A DNA stretch of 64,000 nt. Source: Oceanospirillaceae bacterium (lineage in GTDB: Bacteria > Pseudomonadota > Gammaproteobacteria > Pseudomonadales > Balneatricaceae). Made by a program: the position numbers and the translations under genes. The stretch covers positions 1 through 64,000 of the forward strand of contig JAHEDZ010000010.1 in assembly GCA_024640955.1 (NCBI GenBank), given 5' to 3'. Within the stretch, counting starts at the first letter, position 1. Each line of letters opens with the position of its first letter. Below, piece after piece: positions 27,595 to 37,148 of the stretch. Under the pieces are notes generated by a model that saw only the letters and a program-made list of their open reading frames with translations, was not told the origin of the DNA and made no database searches.

Positions 27595-28966
27595 ACTTCG
27601 CAGCCTCCCGTCCAGCAATCTGTCCGAATACGTTTCCGATTGTCATTCCTATGCCCGCCAGATAGCCTTCACCGAGCACGTTTCCGGCCATGATTTCGCC
27701 GGCAGCAAAAATGTTTTCACTGAGTGTATCGTCGCTCATCAACATCCTCGCAGATTGGTCTACGCCAACACCTAGGTAAGTAAAAGTTATACCCGGCTTT
27801 AAACTGTAAGCGCTGTAAGGCGGCGAATCTATCGGTCTGGCCCAGTTGGTTTTGTTGACCTCAAGTCCAGCCGTCGCTAATCCATCAAGCTCTGTATGAT
27901 CAAACTTACCTGGCTGAACTGCGGCGTTAAACTGGTCAACCGTCTCTCTCAAGGTCTGGGGGTCGAGACCGATCTTGATTGCCAGCTCTTCGATCGTACT
28001 CGCTGTTTCAGCTGGAAAAACGGGCGGCATGAAGGCGCCTTTAGATTTTGTATCGATGATTACGTGACCAATTTGATCAGGTTGTTTTGCTACTAGTCGG
28101 CCCCAAATTGCATAACGCTTCGGCCAGAAGTCCTCACCCTCATCATAGAAGCGCTTCGCATCTTTATTGACGACTATCCCAAGAGATACGCAGTCGACCC
28201 GCGTACAAATACCACCATCAAACTTAGGGGCGCGGCCATCAATGGCAACGGCATGACATTGATCAGGCTCACCAATTTGCATAGCGCCTTTGTCTAATAA
28301 AAGCTTCAGCAATTCGCCGCGGTTATAGGGCGTACCTCGGATAAGAAAGTTATCGGCAACCGGGCCCCAAGCCTCTCGCAACCACTCAACATTAGCTTCG
28401 AAACCACCAGCGGCAGCCACGAATGTTTTACCCTTGATCCATTCATCGCCAACATAAGCGCCAAGAAACCGGTTGTTTTCAAAAGCTATATCCGTGACCT
28501 TGGCATCGTATCGAATCTCAATACTCAGCCCTTCAGCCCAGCGGTAAAGAGCATTTACTAGTTGCTTACCGCCACCCATGAAAAAAGCATTTGTCCGTCC
28601 CAAATGTAGCGTACCGCCCAGGGGCGGTTGAAACTGAACACCCCGCTTCTCTAACCAGTCAACACAGCCTGCCGACTCACGCAGCATCATTCGCGCCATT
28701 GGCTCGTTAGTCTTTCCCTTAGTGACACGCAAGAGATCGTCCCAATACTCCTCCTCATCGTAGACGCCACTCAGCACAGAAAGTGGCCCTTCATGCATTG
28801 GACGAAGATTTCTAGTGTGCCGAGTGTTACCTCCTCTGTAGCTCTTTGGTGCGCCCTCGAGAAGGCAAACTGTAGCTCCAGCCTCTGCAGCAACTATCGC
28901 AGCGATCAAACCGGCTTGGCCGCCACCGGCCACAACAACATCAAAACACTGGGACGAAATGTTCAT
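27578..28966 (-). CDS. tcuA: FAD-dependent tricarballylate dehydrogenase TcuA
   Basis: Flavoprotein of the fumarate-reductase/succinate-dehydrogenase family: dinucleotide-binding GGGQAGLIAAIVAAEAGATVCLLEGAP near 12-38, NTRHTRN in the FAD loop, and the C-terminal GEIMAGNVLGEGYLAGIGMTIGNVFGQIAG flavin-contact motif. In Salmonella TcuA oxidises tricarballylate to cis-aconitate. ATG 28966 (MNISSQCFDVVV) is preferred, with AAGAG upstream; the track uses a GTG at 29002. It has 462 residues, close to the family. First gene of a tcuAB operon divergent from the GntR gene, under a promoter overlapped by tandem operators. A related tricarboxylate substrate is possible. Confidence 0.86.
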   Translation of the reverse strand: MNISSQCFDVVVAGGGQAGLIAAIVAAEAGATVCLLEGAPKSYRGGNTRHTRNLRPMHEGPLSVLSGVYDEEEYWDDLLRVTKGKTNEPMARMMLRESAGCVDWLEKRGVQFQPPLGGTLHLGRTNAFFMGGGKQLVNALYRWAEGLSIEIRYDAKVTDIAFENNRFLGAYVGDEWIKGKTFVAAAGGFEANVEWLREAWGPVADNFLIRGTPYNRGELLKLLLDKGAMQIGEPDQCHAVAIDGRAPKFDGGICTRVDCVSLGIVVNKDAKRFYDEGEDFWPKRYAIWGRLVAKQPDQIGHVIIDTKSKGAFMPPVFPAETASTIEELAIKIGLDPQTLRETVDQFNAAVQPGKFDHTELDGLATAGLEVNKTNWARPIDSPPYSAYSLKPGITFTYLGVGVDQSARMLMSDDTLSENIFAAGEIMAGNVLGEGYLAGIGMTIGNVFGQIAGREAAKYALNN

Positions 28967-28975
28967 ATCAAGCTC

Positions 28976-28995
28976 TTGTATACATTTGTATGCAA
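28976..28995. promoter_or_regulatory. Tandem GntR-type operator repeats over the tcuA start point
   Basis: TTGTATACAT directly followed by TTGTATGCAA. Each 10-mer differs by one base from the palindrome TTGTATACAA, a common GntR/FCD operator core, and together they form a 20-bp near-palindrome (16/20). They begin at the edge of the -10 hexamer and cover the predicted tcuA start point, as expected for a repressor site used by the divergent GntR gene. Confidence 0.65.
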
Positions 28996-29023
28996 TTATC
29001 ACAGCCTTCTGTTAATCTGTCAA
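28995..29023 (-). promoter_or_regulatory. Sigma-70 promoter of tcuAB
   Basis: On the minus strand TTGACA, 17 bases, GATAAT: a perfect -35 and a 5/6 -10 with ideal spacing. The start point would fall near 28988, inside the tandem operator repeats. Confidence 0.75.
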
Positions 29024-29053
29024 AAAGTAACTAGGTATTCATGGAGACTTCGC

Positions 29054-29728
29054 GTGGGATCGGAGCAAAGAGATGAACGGTCACGAGTAGAAATAGCCTA
29101 CGAACGGCTTCTGACGGCGATACAGACAGGGGAACTCAAGCCCGGAGCGCGGATACGCGAAGTCGATCTCGCCGAGCAGTTTGGAATAAGCCGAACACCA
29201 ATCCGTGACGCCATTCTAAAACTGGAGGCTGACGGTTTACTGATGCACGAGCCTCGCAAAGGGGCAGTCATAAAAAGTCTAAGCCATCGCGAAATCATTG
29301 AGCTGTACGCCATGCGTGAGGTCCTCGAAGGAACCGCAGCGCGCTATGCCGCGCAACATGCCTCTGTTGAGGAGGTAGGTGAGCTCAGCGCGCTGAATGA
29401 ATTGATGCGTTCACACTCAAAACAGCCCGAACTAGTAGTCAGCATCAATCGCCAGTTTCACACACTTCTCTATAACTGTGGCAATAACCGCTATCTCCTA
29501 GATGCTCTCAGGAGCCTATCTAATGCAATGGCTCTGCTCGGAAAAACAACCTTGGCAGCGCAAGCCCGCACCGAGGAGGCTTTCAACGAGCATATCGCCA
29601 TAATTCACGCCATATCAAAACGAGATGGTGACGCAGCAGAGAGCGCAGCAAGGCTTCATATACGTAAAGCAAAAGCCGAGCGGCTGAAACAACTCAGAGA
29701 TATCTTTCCCGAGGAGAACAGCCAGTGA
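29054..29728 (+). CDS. GntR-family transcriptional regulator, FCD (FadR) subfamily
   Basis: Winged-helix domain at about residues 9-73 (VEIAYERLLTAIQTGELKPGARI, LAEQFGISRTPIRDAILKLEADGLL) followed by an all-helical FCD ligand domain (about 80-205) with candidate metal-binding residues in NRQFHTLLY, HIAIIHAI and AARLHIR. Such regulators usually repress carboxylate-catabolism genes until a small organic acid binds. The track start is inside tcuA; GTG 29054 with GGAG eight bases upstream gives 224 residues, the normal size. Divergent from tcuA; its stop overlaps the following GTG start by four bases, so it is cotranscribed with the dehydrogenase. Confidence 0.87.
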   Translation: MGSEQRDERSRVEIAYERLLTAIQTGELKPGARIREVDLAEQFGISRTPIRDAILKLEADGLLMHEPRKGAVIKSLSHREIIELYAMREVLEGTAARYAAQHASVEEVGELSALNELMRSHSKQPELVVSINRQFHTLLYNCGNNRYLLDALRSLSNAMALLGKTTLAAQARTEEAFNEHIAIIHAISKRDGDAAESAARLHIRKAKAERLKQLRDIFPEENSQ

Positions 29729-30789
29729 CACAAATTCTTCTACTACCCGGCGATGGTATCGGTCCTGAAATCGTTGAAGCTAGCCATCAAGTATTGCAAC
29801 GAGTCTCAGCGCTCTACGATCTAAAACTCCGGTATCGCTGGGAGGTGATCGGTTTTCAGTCTCTCGAGGAACACGGCACTACTCTGACTGAAGAGACACT
29901 GCAGGCTGCTCGCTCCGCCGATGGAACCATACTAGGTCCGGTTTCTCACAACGAGTACCCGCCGCGCGCGCAAGGTGGTCTGAACCCGTCGGCAGAATTG
30001 CGGAAGGGATTAGATCTTTACGCTAATGTTAGGCCAGCGGCAACACCAGTGGGCCTCAAAGGGCCAACCGGTAGACCAATGGATCTGGTGGTCGTACGCG
30101 AGAACACAGAGGGTTTTTATGCCGATCGAAATATGCTGAGCGGGCCTGCCGAGCATCTCGTAACCAATGACGTAGCTATTGCCTTACGACGTATCACACG
30201 TAATGCTTCATTGAGAATCGCAGAGTCAGCTTTTAACCTCGCTCAGACAAGGCGAGGAAAAGTTACAGCTGTGCACAAAGCAAACGTGCTTCGCACGAGC
30301 TGCGGACTTTTTTTGGAGTGCTGCCGTTCGGTCGCAGCTCGGTATCCGGATATTGAGTATGAGGAGCAACTAGTTGACTCAATGGCCGCAATGCTGGTCA
30401 GGCAACCGGAGGCTTATGATGTCATCGTAACGACTAATATGTTCGGTGACATACTATCCGACCTCGCAAGCGAGCTCGCAGGCAGCCTTGGCATGGCACC
30501 GTCACTTAATTCCAGCAATAGGCACGCAATGGCCCAAGCGCAACATGGTTCAGCACCACAAATAGCGGGGAAAAATCTCGCTAACCCCATATCACTGATC
30601 AGCTCTGCTAGTATGCTCCTAGCCTGGCTTGCAAGACAAAAAGGTCAACCCGAATTTATAAGAGCTTCTCAGAGTATTGATGCTGCCGTAGCTAACGCAC
30701 TCACAGCGCCAGAGAAACGTACTGCGGATCTCGGTGGGCGCGCAACAACGTCGGAATTCACAGACTATCTGTTATCTATGTTGAACTAA
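29725..30789 (+). CDS. isocitrate/isopropylmalate dehydrogenase-family beta-decarboxylating dehydrogenase
   Basis: The beta-decarboxylating dehydrogenase fold is evident: LLPGDGIGPEI near 5-15, LDLYANVRPA (substrate-binding arginine region), VVRENTEGFYADR, TAVHKANVLR with catalytic lysine, and the metal-binding aspartates in NMFGDILSDLASELAGSLGMAPSLN. VRENTEGFYADR is more like tartrate-, homoisocitrate- or isocitrate-type members than LeuB. Starts at a GTG overlapping the regulator stop (GTGA), with GAGGAG upstream; 354 residues. In this island it could oxidatively decarboxylate isocitrate or a homologue formed from the imported tricarboxylate. Substrate inferred only. Confidence 0.8.
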   Translation: MTQILLLPGDGIGPEIVEASHQVLQRVSALYDLKLRYRWEVIGFQSLEEHGTTLTEETLQAARSADGTILGPVSHNEYPPRAQGGLNPSAELRKGLDLYANVRPAATPVGLKGPTGRPMDLVVVRENTEGFYADRNMLSGPAEHLVTNDVAIALRRITRNASLRIAESAFNLAQTRRGKVTAVHKANVLRTSCGLFLECCRSVAARYPDIEYEEQLVDSMAAMLVRQPEAYDVIVTTNMFGDILSDLASELAGSLGMAPSLNSSNRHAMAQAQHGSAPQIAGKNLANPISLISSASMLLAWLARQKGQPEFIRASQSIDAAVANALTAPEKRTADLGGRATTSEFTDYLLSMLN

Positions 30790-30792
30790 GGG

Positions 30793-32034
30793 TTATTTCT
30801 CTTCTTGCATCTGGGTCAGCACCTGCAGCGCCCAGCTGATACTGTGGCGGTAAGCCACCTCGAGGTAAGGCTTTTCGATCGGTAGGCGAAGATGAGCAAA
30901 GTTGCCACGCTCGTAGAATTCGATATTCTGAAGAACCTCCCCTTCAGAGTCCCTGTACTCGAGAATAGCCGCTTTCAGATGATGATCGAGTGGCACTTGG
31001 GCCATCAGCTCATCCATCGGGATCTCCATCAAGGCATCAAGTTGCGACAGCAAGCCAACGAAGAAGTGATTCATCGGATTTTCACGTTCAAGCATCTCAG
31101 CGGTCACTTCGCACATCCGGCCCCGCTGCAGCATGGCTCGGGTCATCTCTTGTGGCTGGCCCTCCTCGGCGGCTGACAGAAACAGCATCACCCAGCGGCG
31201 GATCTGGTCCAAACCCAAAAGTGAGATCGCGTGAGCCAGGCTTGAGACTTCGCGCCTTAAGCTGAAAGCAGCAGAGTTAATGACGCGAAGGATTTTATAA
31301 ACAAGTTCAGGATCGCGCAGTGCGAGCGCCTCAATCGACTGCGAGGTCGCTTTAGGATTGTTGAGCTCTGTTAGAATTTGCAACAGAACCAACTTATTGC
31401 CCTTCACACTTCGCCCGCGCACCAATTGCGGCTTGCTGAGAACGTACCCCATAAATAGGTCGAAGCCCATCCGCTGGCACGCCTGAAACTCATCAACGGT
31501 CTCAACCTTATCAGCGAGCAGTTCTACACCCTTACGCCGCAGTCGACGCACGATGTTAAGAAGCTCTTCGAGCTCAAATTTGCGCAGGTCGAGCTTAACA
31601 ATTTGAGCCAGGTTAAGCAGAGCATTAAAACGGGGGTCCCTAGGGTCATAATCCGCTAGTGCGATCTTGAACCCCTCCTTTACCAGAAAATCGATCCGCT
31701 CAATCAGTTTAGGTGTAATAGCCGTGCTACCAATCACTTCAAGCACAAAGCTCTCACGTGGAATTTCCGGGATATCATGTTCCAGCAGAAAGGTATCATT
31801 CACCTTTAGGAACAGCGGTGCCTGACGTACAGAGCTCTTATCCTGAACACTTGAATAAGTGTTCAGGAGGACATTAAGCGTCGCCTCATCATCCTTGAGG
31901 TCCTTAACAAAGTTTCCAGATTCATCCCGAAACAGAAGCTCAAATGCCACCACCTCTTTCGACTTTGTGTAGATCGGCTGACGCGCCATCAGCACTTGAA
32001 GTTGCTGTTCGTCGACGGTTGATAGCGAGTTCAT
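30793..32034 (-). CDS. EAL-HDOD (YuxH-like) signalling protein
   Basis: The N-terminal half resembles an EAL domain (ARQPIYTKSKEVVAFELLFRD near 16-36) but the catalytic EAL glutamate motif and the DDF-G metal motif are replaced (FVLEVIGS, FKIALADYDP), so phosphodiesterase activity is unlikely. The C-terminal half (about 200-390) is an HDOD domain (ALRDPELVYKILRVINSAAF, AISLLGLDQIRRWVMLF), a non-catalytic HD-like output module seen in c-di-GMP and stress signalling. The track starts further upstream inside another gene; ATG 32034 has AAGGA six bases before it, giving 413 residues. Confidence 0.78.
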   Translation of the reverse strand: MNSLSTVDEQQLQVLMARQPIYTKSKEVVAFELLFRDESGNFVKDLKDDEATLNVLLNTYSSVQDKSSVRQAPLFLKVNDTFLLEHDIPEIPRESFVLEVIGSTAITPKLIERIDFLVKEGFKIALADYDPRDPRFNALLNLAQIVKLDLRKFELEELLNIVRRLRRKGVELLADKVETVDEFQACQRMGFDLFMGYVLSKPQLVRGRSVKGNKLVLLQILTELNNPKATSQSIEALALRDPELVYKILRVINSAAFSLRREVSSLAHAISLLGLDQIRRWVMLFLSAAEEGQPQEMTRAMLQRGRMCEVTAEMLERENPMNHFFVGLLSQLDALMEIPMDELMAQVPLDHHLKAAILEYRDSEGEVLQNIEFYERGNFAHLRLPIEKPYLEVAYRHSISWALQVLTQMQEEK

Positions 32035-32062
32035 GGGCATCCTTAGTTCGGTTGAGCTTCTA

Positions 32063-32566
32063 TCAGTGTAGCTGTGAATCTTTAGTCTCGGTGGTTTGCG
32101 ACAGTGGCGCAAGCCAATCGGGCCACTTCTCGCAGCTCCACTCTGCTCTGCGATAGAGCTCACGCAGAATACTCAGCCATTGGCGCAGCGCTGTGCGCGG
32201 AATCTCCAAGCGGGCAGACTCGCTCTGATTGTCACTAAAGACTAAAGTGATCGACTTAGGGCGCGGAGTCAGATCAACGCGCCTTACGAGCCAGGCGTGC
32301 TCTGCAGCAGCAATTGGAGCCTCTTGTTCGATCTCGCGCTGCGCTTTTTGTTGAGTGAACGCTTGTAGATCCCTCGCTTGAGGACTCCCACTGGTCTCCT
32401 CTTCCAACACTTTAACCAGCGCAGGTATCACGCGATTAAGCAGTCGTTGAGTCAGCCATAGGGTGGTGAGCTTTTGCATAGGATCCTCCAGATTGAGCCG
32501 GATACGATCCTCTTCCTGCACGTACTCGGTCGTGAGGCGTTCGATCTTAAATTCTTGATCAGCCAT
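32063..32566 (-). CDS. conserved-looking hypothetical protein, coupled to a small lipoprotein ORF
   Basis: Not recognised. A 167-residue soluble protein, charged, with helical N-terminal half (LTTLWLTQRLLNRVIPALVKVLEEE, about 33-57), a basic-strand segment (RRVDLTPRPKSITLVFSD, about 94-111) and tryptophans near the C terminus (RQWLSILRELYRRAEWSCEKWPDWL). No signal peptide or membrane segment. Its ATG shares one base with the TGA of the upstream 25-codon lipoprotein ORF and has no Shine-Dalgarno of its own, so it is probably translated by coupling. It precedes the EAL-HDOD gene on the same strand by 28 bp. Confidence 0.55.
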   Translation of the reverse strand: MADQEFKIERLTTEYVQEEDRIRLNLEDPMQKLTTLWLTQRLLNRVIPALVKVLEEETSGSPQARDLQAFTQQKAQREIEQEAPIAAAEHAWLVRRVDLTPRPKSITLVFSDNQSESARLEIPRTALRQWLSILRELYRRAEWSCEKWPDWLAPLSQTTETKDSQLH

Positions 32567-32643
32567 CAAATAAATGGAACAAATGGGACACAGCCGTTTA
32601 ATGCCAGAAGCGCCGCCGCGGTGACCAATAGTTTAATTTTCAT
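32566..32643 (-). CDS. 25-residue small lipoprotein ORF
   Basis: Too short for the ORF track. Reads MKIKLLVTAAALLALNGCVPFVPFI: a positively charged start, a hydrophobic core and a lipobox-like LNGC with the cysteine at residue 18, leaving an eight-residue mature peptide if processed by signal peptidase II. GGAG lies seven bases before the ATG. The stop overlaps the next start (TGATG). The layout resembles tiny entericidin-type lipoproteins in size but shows no sequence similarity I can identify. Alternatively it is only a leader that couples translation into the next gene. Confidence 0.5.
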   Translation of the reverse strand: MKIKLLVTAAALLALNGCVPFVPFI

Positions 32644-32662
32644 ACATTAACTCCATGTAAAT
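32641..32662. repeat. 22-bp direct repeat, copy 1
   Basis: CATACATTAACTCCATGTAAAT; matches copy 2 at 20 of 22 positions. It contains TACAT and ATGTA as an interrupted inverted repeat and, on the minus strand, the ribosome site and start codon of the small lipoprotein ORF. Confidence 0.7.
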
Positions 32663-32692
32663 CGCCGCTCTCGCGCATCCATGCGCACGCGG

Positions 32693-32714
32693 CATACATT
32701 ACGTCCATGTAAAT
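32693..32714. repeat. 22-bp direct repeat, copy 2
   Basis: CATACATTACGTCCATGTAAAT, 52 bp from copy 1. On the minus strand it also places GGACG before an ATG that opens a 20-codon frame running through copy 1. A GCGCAT-CC-ATGCGC palindrome (32673-32686) lies between the copies. Confidence 0.7.
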
Positions 32715-32741
32715 AAAAAGGCAGCCGAAGCTGCCTTTTTT
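32715..32741 (-). terminator. Terminator of the atp operon
   Basis: Minus strand: GGCAGC-TTCG-GCTGCC with A6 before and TTTTTA after. A 6-bp GC stem with an extra-stable UUCG loop, placed 16 bp after the atpC stop. Confidence 0.85.
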
Positions 32742-32756
32742 GGTTTTGCACTTAGC

Positions 32757-33182
32757 TTACTTGCCAAGTTTGCGGCGAATCTGCTCGATCGCACGCAGCT
32801 GTGCGGTTGCTTCTGCAAGCTGTGCTGCAGCAGTTGAGTATTCGAACTCACCCTGCTTATCAGCCATCGCCTGCTCAGCAGCCTTCTGCGCTTCAAGAGC
32901 TGTCGCTTCATCAAGATCGTGCGCACGAGACGCAGTGTCAGCCAGGATAGTCACCTTGGTTGGCTGGACCTCTAAGAAACCACCGGACACGTAAATCACG
33001 TCCTCTTCACCGCCCTGCTTGCGAAGCTCGACAGGGCCTGGGTTGATTTCCGACAACAGCGGAGTGTGACCCGGGTAAACACCCAGCTCACCCAGGCTAC
33101 CCCTCACTGAGATGAACTCGACAAGGCCTGAGAAGATCTCTTCTTCAGCACTTACGATGTCGCAATGAACAGTCATAGCCAT
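32757..33182 (-). CDS. atpC: F1F0 ATP synthase subunit epsilon
   Basis: Central-stalk inhibitory subunit. The N-terminal beta domain starts [37 protein letters not shown] is the classical epsilon signature (about 31-51); the C-terminal two-helix regulatory domain is alanine- and glutamate-rich. 141 residues is normal. The first ATG follows GAGG at good spacing; ATG two codons later is an alternative, as in E. coli MAMT-. Last gene of atpIBEFHAGDC. Confidence 0.95.
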   Translation of the reverse strand: MAMTVHCDIVSAEEEIFSGLVEFISVRGSLGELGVYPGHTPLLSEINPGPVELRKQGGEEDVIYVSGGFLEVQPTKVTILADTASRAHDLDEATALEAQKAAEQAMADKQGEFEYSTAAAQLAEATAQLRAIEQIRRKLGK

Positions 33183-33216
33183 TTCCTTTACCTCTTCAGG
33201 TTCCGCTCAAAGGCGA

Positions 33217-34626
<1,410 letters not shown>

Positions 34627-34651
34627 TTAACTTATTGACCTGTTCACTGCT

Positions 34652-35515
34652 CTAAACAGCTGCAGCACCACCAACGATCTCAGAAATTTCCTGAGTGATC
34701 GCGGCCTGACGAGCCTTGTTGTAAACCAACTGAAGCTCATCGATGAGGTTTCCAGCGTTGTCTGTTGCGTTTTTCATCGCCAACATACGCGCTGCCTGCT
34801 CACAGGCGTTGTTCTCAACCACAGCCTGGTACACACACGATTCAATGTAACGCGTCAGAAGTCCCTCAAGGAGCTCTTTCGCTTCTGGCTCGTAAATGTA
34901 GTCCCAGTGATGGTTCAGACCTTCATCGTCTTCCTCAGCTCGCAATGGCAGCAGCTGGTCTACTGTTGGCTTCTGAGTCATGGTATTCACGAACCCGTTT
35001 GATACGACGTAAAGTCGATCAATTTTGCCTTCAGAGTATGCGTCCAGCATTACTTTCACTGCACCAACCAACTGCTCCGCTTCCGGTGCATCGCCGAGGC
35101 CGCCTTTCGCTGCCACAACGTTACCCCCGTAGTTACGGAAGAAGCTGATCGCCTTAGAGCCCAACGCACAGATATCCATCTCGATATTCTGGTCGTGGAA
35201 CTCCTTCATCTTGCTCACGGTCGCCTTGAACAGGTTAATGTTCAGACCACCACAGAGTCCGCGGTCAGAGGCAACGATAATGAAGCCAACACGCTTCACT
35301 TCGCCGCTCTGCATGTATAGGTGCGTGTATTCAGGGTTGGCTTTCGCCAGGTGCTGAATCACACCGCGGATGCTGCGAGCATAAGGTCGGGAAGACTGCA
35401 TACGATCTTGAGCACGACGCATCTTAGATGCAGCAACCATTTCCATAGCGCTGGTAATCTTTCGAGTGCTCGTGATACTCGCGATCTGTGTCTTAATCTC
35501 TTTTCCGACTGCCAT
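34652..35515 (-). CDS. atpG: F1F0 ATP synthase subunit gamma
   Basis: Rotor shaft of F1. The N-terminal coiled coil starts [31 protein letters not shown], and the C-terminal coil has the signature [43 protein letters not shown]. The central domain [15 protein letters not shown] (about 83-97) is typical. 287 residues, as in E. coli. Between atpA and atpD in the operon. Confidence 0.96.
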   Translation of the reverse strand: MAVGKEIKTQIASITSTRKITSAMEMVAASKMRRAQDRMQSSRPYARSIRGVIQHLAKANPEYTHLYMQSGEVKRVGFIIVASDRGLCGGLNINLFKATVSKMKEFHDQNIEMDICALGSKAISFFRNYGGNVVAAKGGLGDAPEAEQLVGAVKVMLDAYSEGKIDRLYVVSNGFVNTMTQKPTVDQLLPLRAEEDDEGLNHHWDYIYEPEAKELLEGLLTRYIESCVYQAVVENNACEQAARMLAMKNATDNAGNLIDELQLVYNKARQAAITQEISEIVGGAAAV

Positions 35516-35588
35516 AGTTCCGCCTCTATCTCTGACTTAGTTTCGGCTGAGCAGCTTGCTCAGCCGCCATGCCCTTTATATTGAGCAA

Positions 35589-37133
35589 TTACCAAGTCTG
35601 GGTAGATTTGAACTTCTCGATGCCGGCTTTGAACTGAGCTGCGATCTCATCATTGTAATCGCCCTTCTCGTTCACCTGGCCCATCAGATCAGCGTGCTCG
35701 CTACTGAAGTAAGCGATCAGTGCTGATTCGAAATCACCGATTTTGTTCAGATCTACGTCTGCAAGGAAGCCTTCGTTCGCAGCGTACAGGCTCAGACCCA
35801 TCTCAGAAACTGACATAGGAGAGTACTGCTTCTGCTTCATCAGCTCAGTTACGCGCTGACCGTGCTCAAGCTGAGCGCGAGTAGCGTCGTCGAGGTCTGA
35901 AGCAAACTGTGAGAACGCTGCCAGCTCACGGTACTGCGCAAGCGCCAGACGTACACCACCACCCAATTTCTTGATGATCTTAGTCTGAGCCGCACCGCCT
36001 ACACGTGATACCGACAGACCTGCGTTGATTGCAGGACGGACACCCGAGTTGAACAGGCTAGTCTCAAGGAAAATCTGACCGTCTGTGATCGAGATAACGT
36101 TGGTTGGTACGAACGCCGAAACGTCACCACCCTGAGTCTCGATTACAGGCAGAGCTGTCAGAGAACCTGTTTGACCTTTAACTTCGCCATTAGTGAACGC
36201 TTCTACGTAGTCAGCGTTTACGCGAGCAGCACGCTCGAGCAGACGTGAGTGGAGGTAGAATACGTCACCTGGGTATGCTTCACGACCTGGTGGACGACGA
36301 AGAAGCAGAGAGATCTGACGGTATGCCCAAGCCTGCTTGGTCAAGTCATCATAGATGATCAGTGCATCTTCGCCGCGGTCACGGAAGTATTCACCCATTG
36401 CACAGCCAGCGTATGGTGCCAGGAACTGCATCGCTGCAGGATCGGCTGCACCAGCCGCAACAACGATGGTGTGATCCATCGCGCCGTGCTCTTCAAGCTT
36501 ACGTACTACGTTAGCGATAGTAGACTGTTTCTGGCCCACTGCTACGTAGATACATTTGATACCAGTACCTTTCTGGTTGATGATCGCGTCGATCGCAATT
36601 GCCGACTTACCGATCTGACGGTCACCGATGATCAGCTCGCGCTGGCCCCGGCCGATTGGTACCATTGCATCGATCGCTTTCAGACCAGTCTGAACTGGCT
36701 GGTCAACCGACTGACGAGCGATAACGCCAGGCGCTACCTTCTCTACTGCGTCGGTGACTTTGGCGTCGATAGCACCTTTACCGTCTACTGGGTTACCCAG
36801 TGCGTCTACAACGCGGCCGAGTAGCTCAGGACCTACAGGTACTTCAAGGATACGACCGGTACATTTAGCGGTCATACCTTCTTTCAAGTTCTGGTAATCA
36901 CCCAGTACTACGGAACCGACAGAGTCACGCTCAAGGTTAAGCGCCATACCGTAGACGCCACCAGGAAACTCGATCATTTCGCCGTACATTACGTCAGCGA
37001 GACCGTGGATCAGGATGATACCATCGGATACGCTAACGATTGTGCCCTCGTTACGGGCTTCAGAAGACACATCAAGGGATTCGATGCGCTTCTTGAGAAT
37101 CTCGCTGATCTCAGATGGATTCAGTTGCTGCAT
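35589..37133 (-). CDS. atpA: F1F0 ATP synthase subunit alpha
   Basis: Non-catalytic nucleotide-binding F1 subunit. Walker [10 protein letters not shown] (about 170-178), [23 protein letters not shown], and the arginine-finger region [13 protein letters not shown] (about 371-383, as [13 protein letters not shown]). 514 residues, near identical in length to E. coli (513). It starts 15 bp after the atpH stop. Confidence 0.97.
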   Translation of the reverse strand: MQQLNPSEISEILKKRIESLDVSSEARNEGTIVSVSDGIILIHGLADVMYGEMIEFPGGVYGMALNLERDSVGSVVLGDYQNLKEGMTAKCTGRILEVPVGPELLGRVVDALGNPVDGKGAIDAKVTDAVEKVAPGVIARQSVDQPVQTGLKAIDAMVPIGRGQRELIIGDRQIGKSAIAIDAIINQKGTGIKCIYVAVGQKQSTIANVVRKLEEHGAMDHTIVVAAGAADPAAMQFLAPYAGCAMGEYFRDRGEDALIIYDDLTKQAWAYRQISLLLRRPPGREAYPGDVFYLHSRLLERAARVNADYVEAFTNGEVKGQTGSLTALPVIETQGGDVSAFVPTNVISITDGQIFLETSLFNSGVRPAINAGLSVSRVGGAAQTKIIKKLGGGVRLALAQYRELAAFSQFASDLDDATRAQLEHGQRVTELMKQKQYSPMSVSEMGLSLYAANEGFLADVDLNKIGDFESALIAYFSSEHADLMGQVNEKGDYNDEIAAQFKAGIEKFKSTQTW

Positions 37134-37148
37134 TTTTATTCCTCACAC

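Noticed and set aside
28793-29053. N-terminal extension of the GntR regulator ORF
   Set aside because: It is antisense to the tcuA 5' end and to its promoter; GTG 29054 gives a normal-sized GntR protein.
32035-32163. N-terminal extension of the EAL-HDOD ORF
   Set aside because: It overlaps the hypothetical gene by 101 bp and reads as its shadow; ATG 32034 has AAGGA at proper spacing.
36249-36824. 191-residue plus-strand ORF antisense to atpA
   Set aside because: Same reason: mirror frame of strongly biased atpA codons, no start signal.
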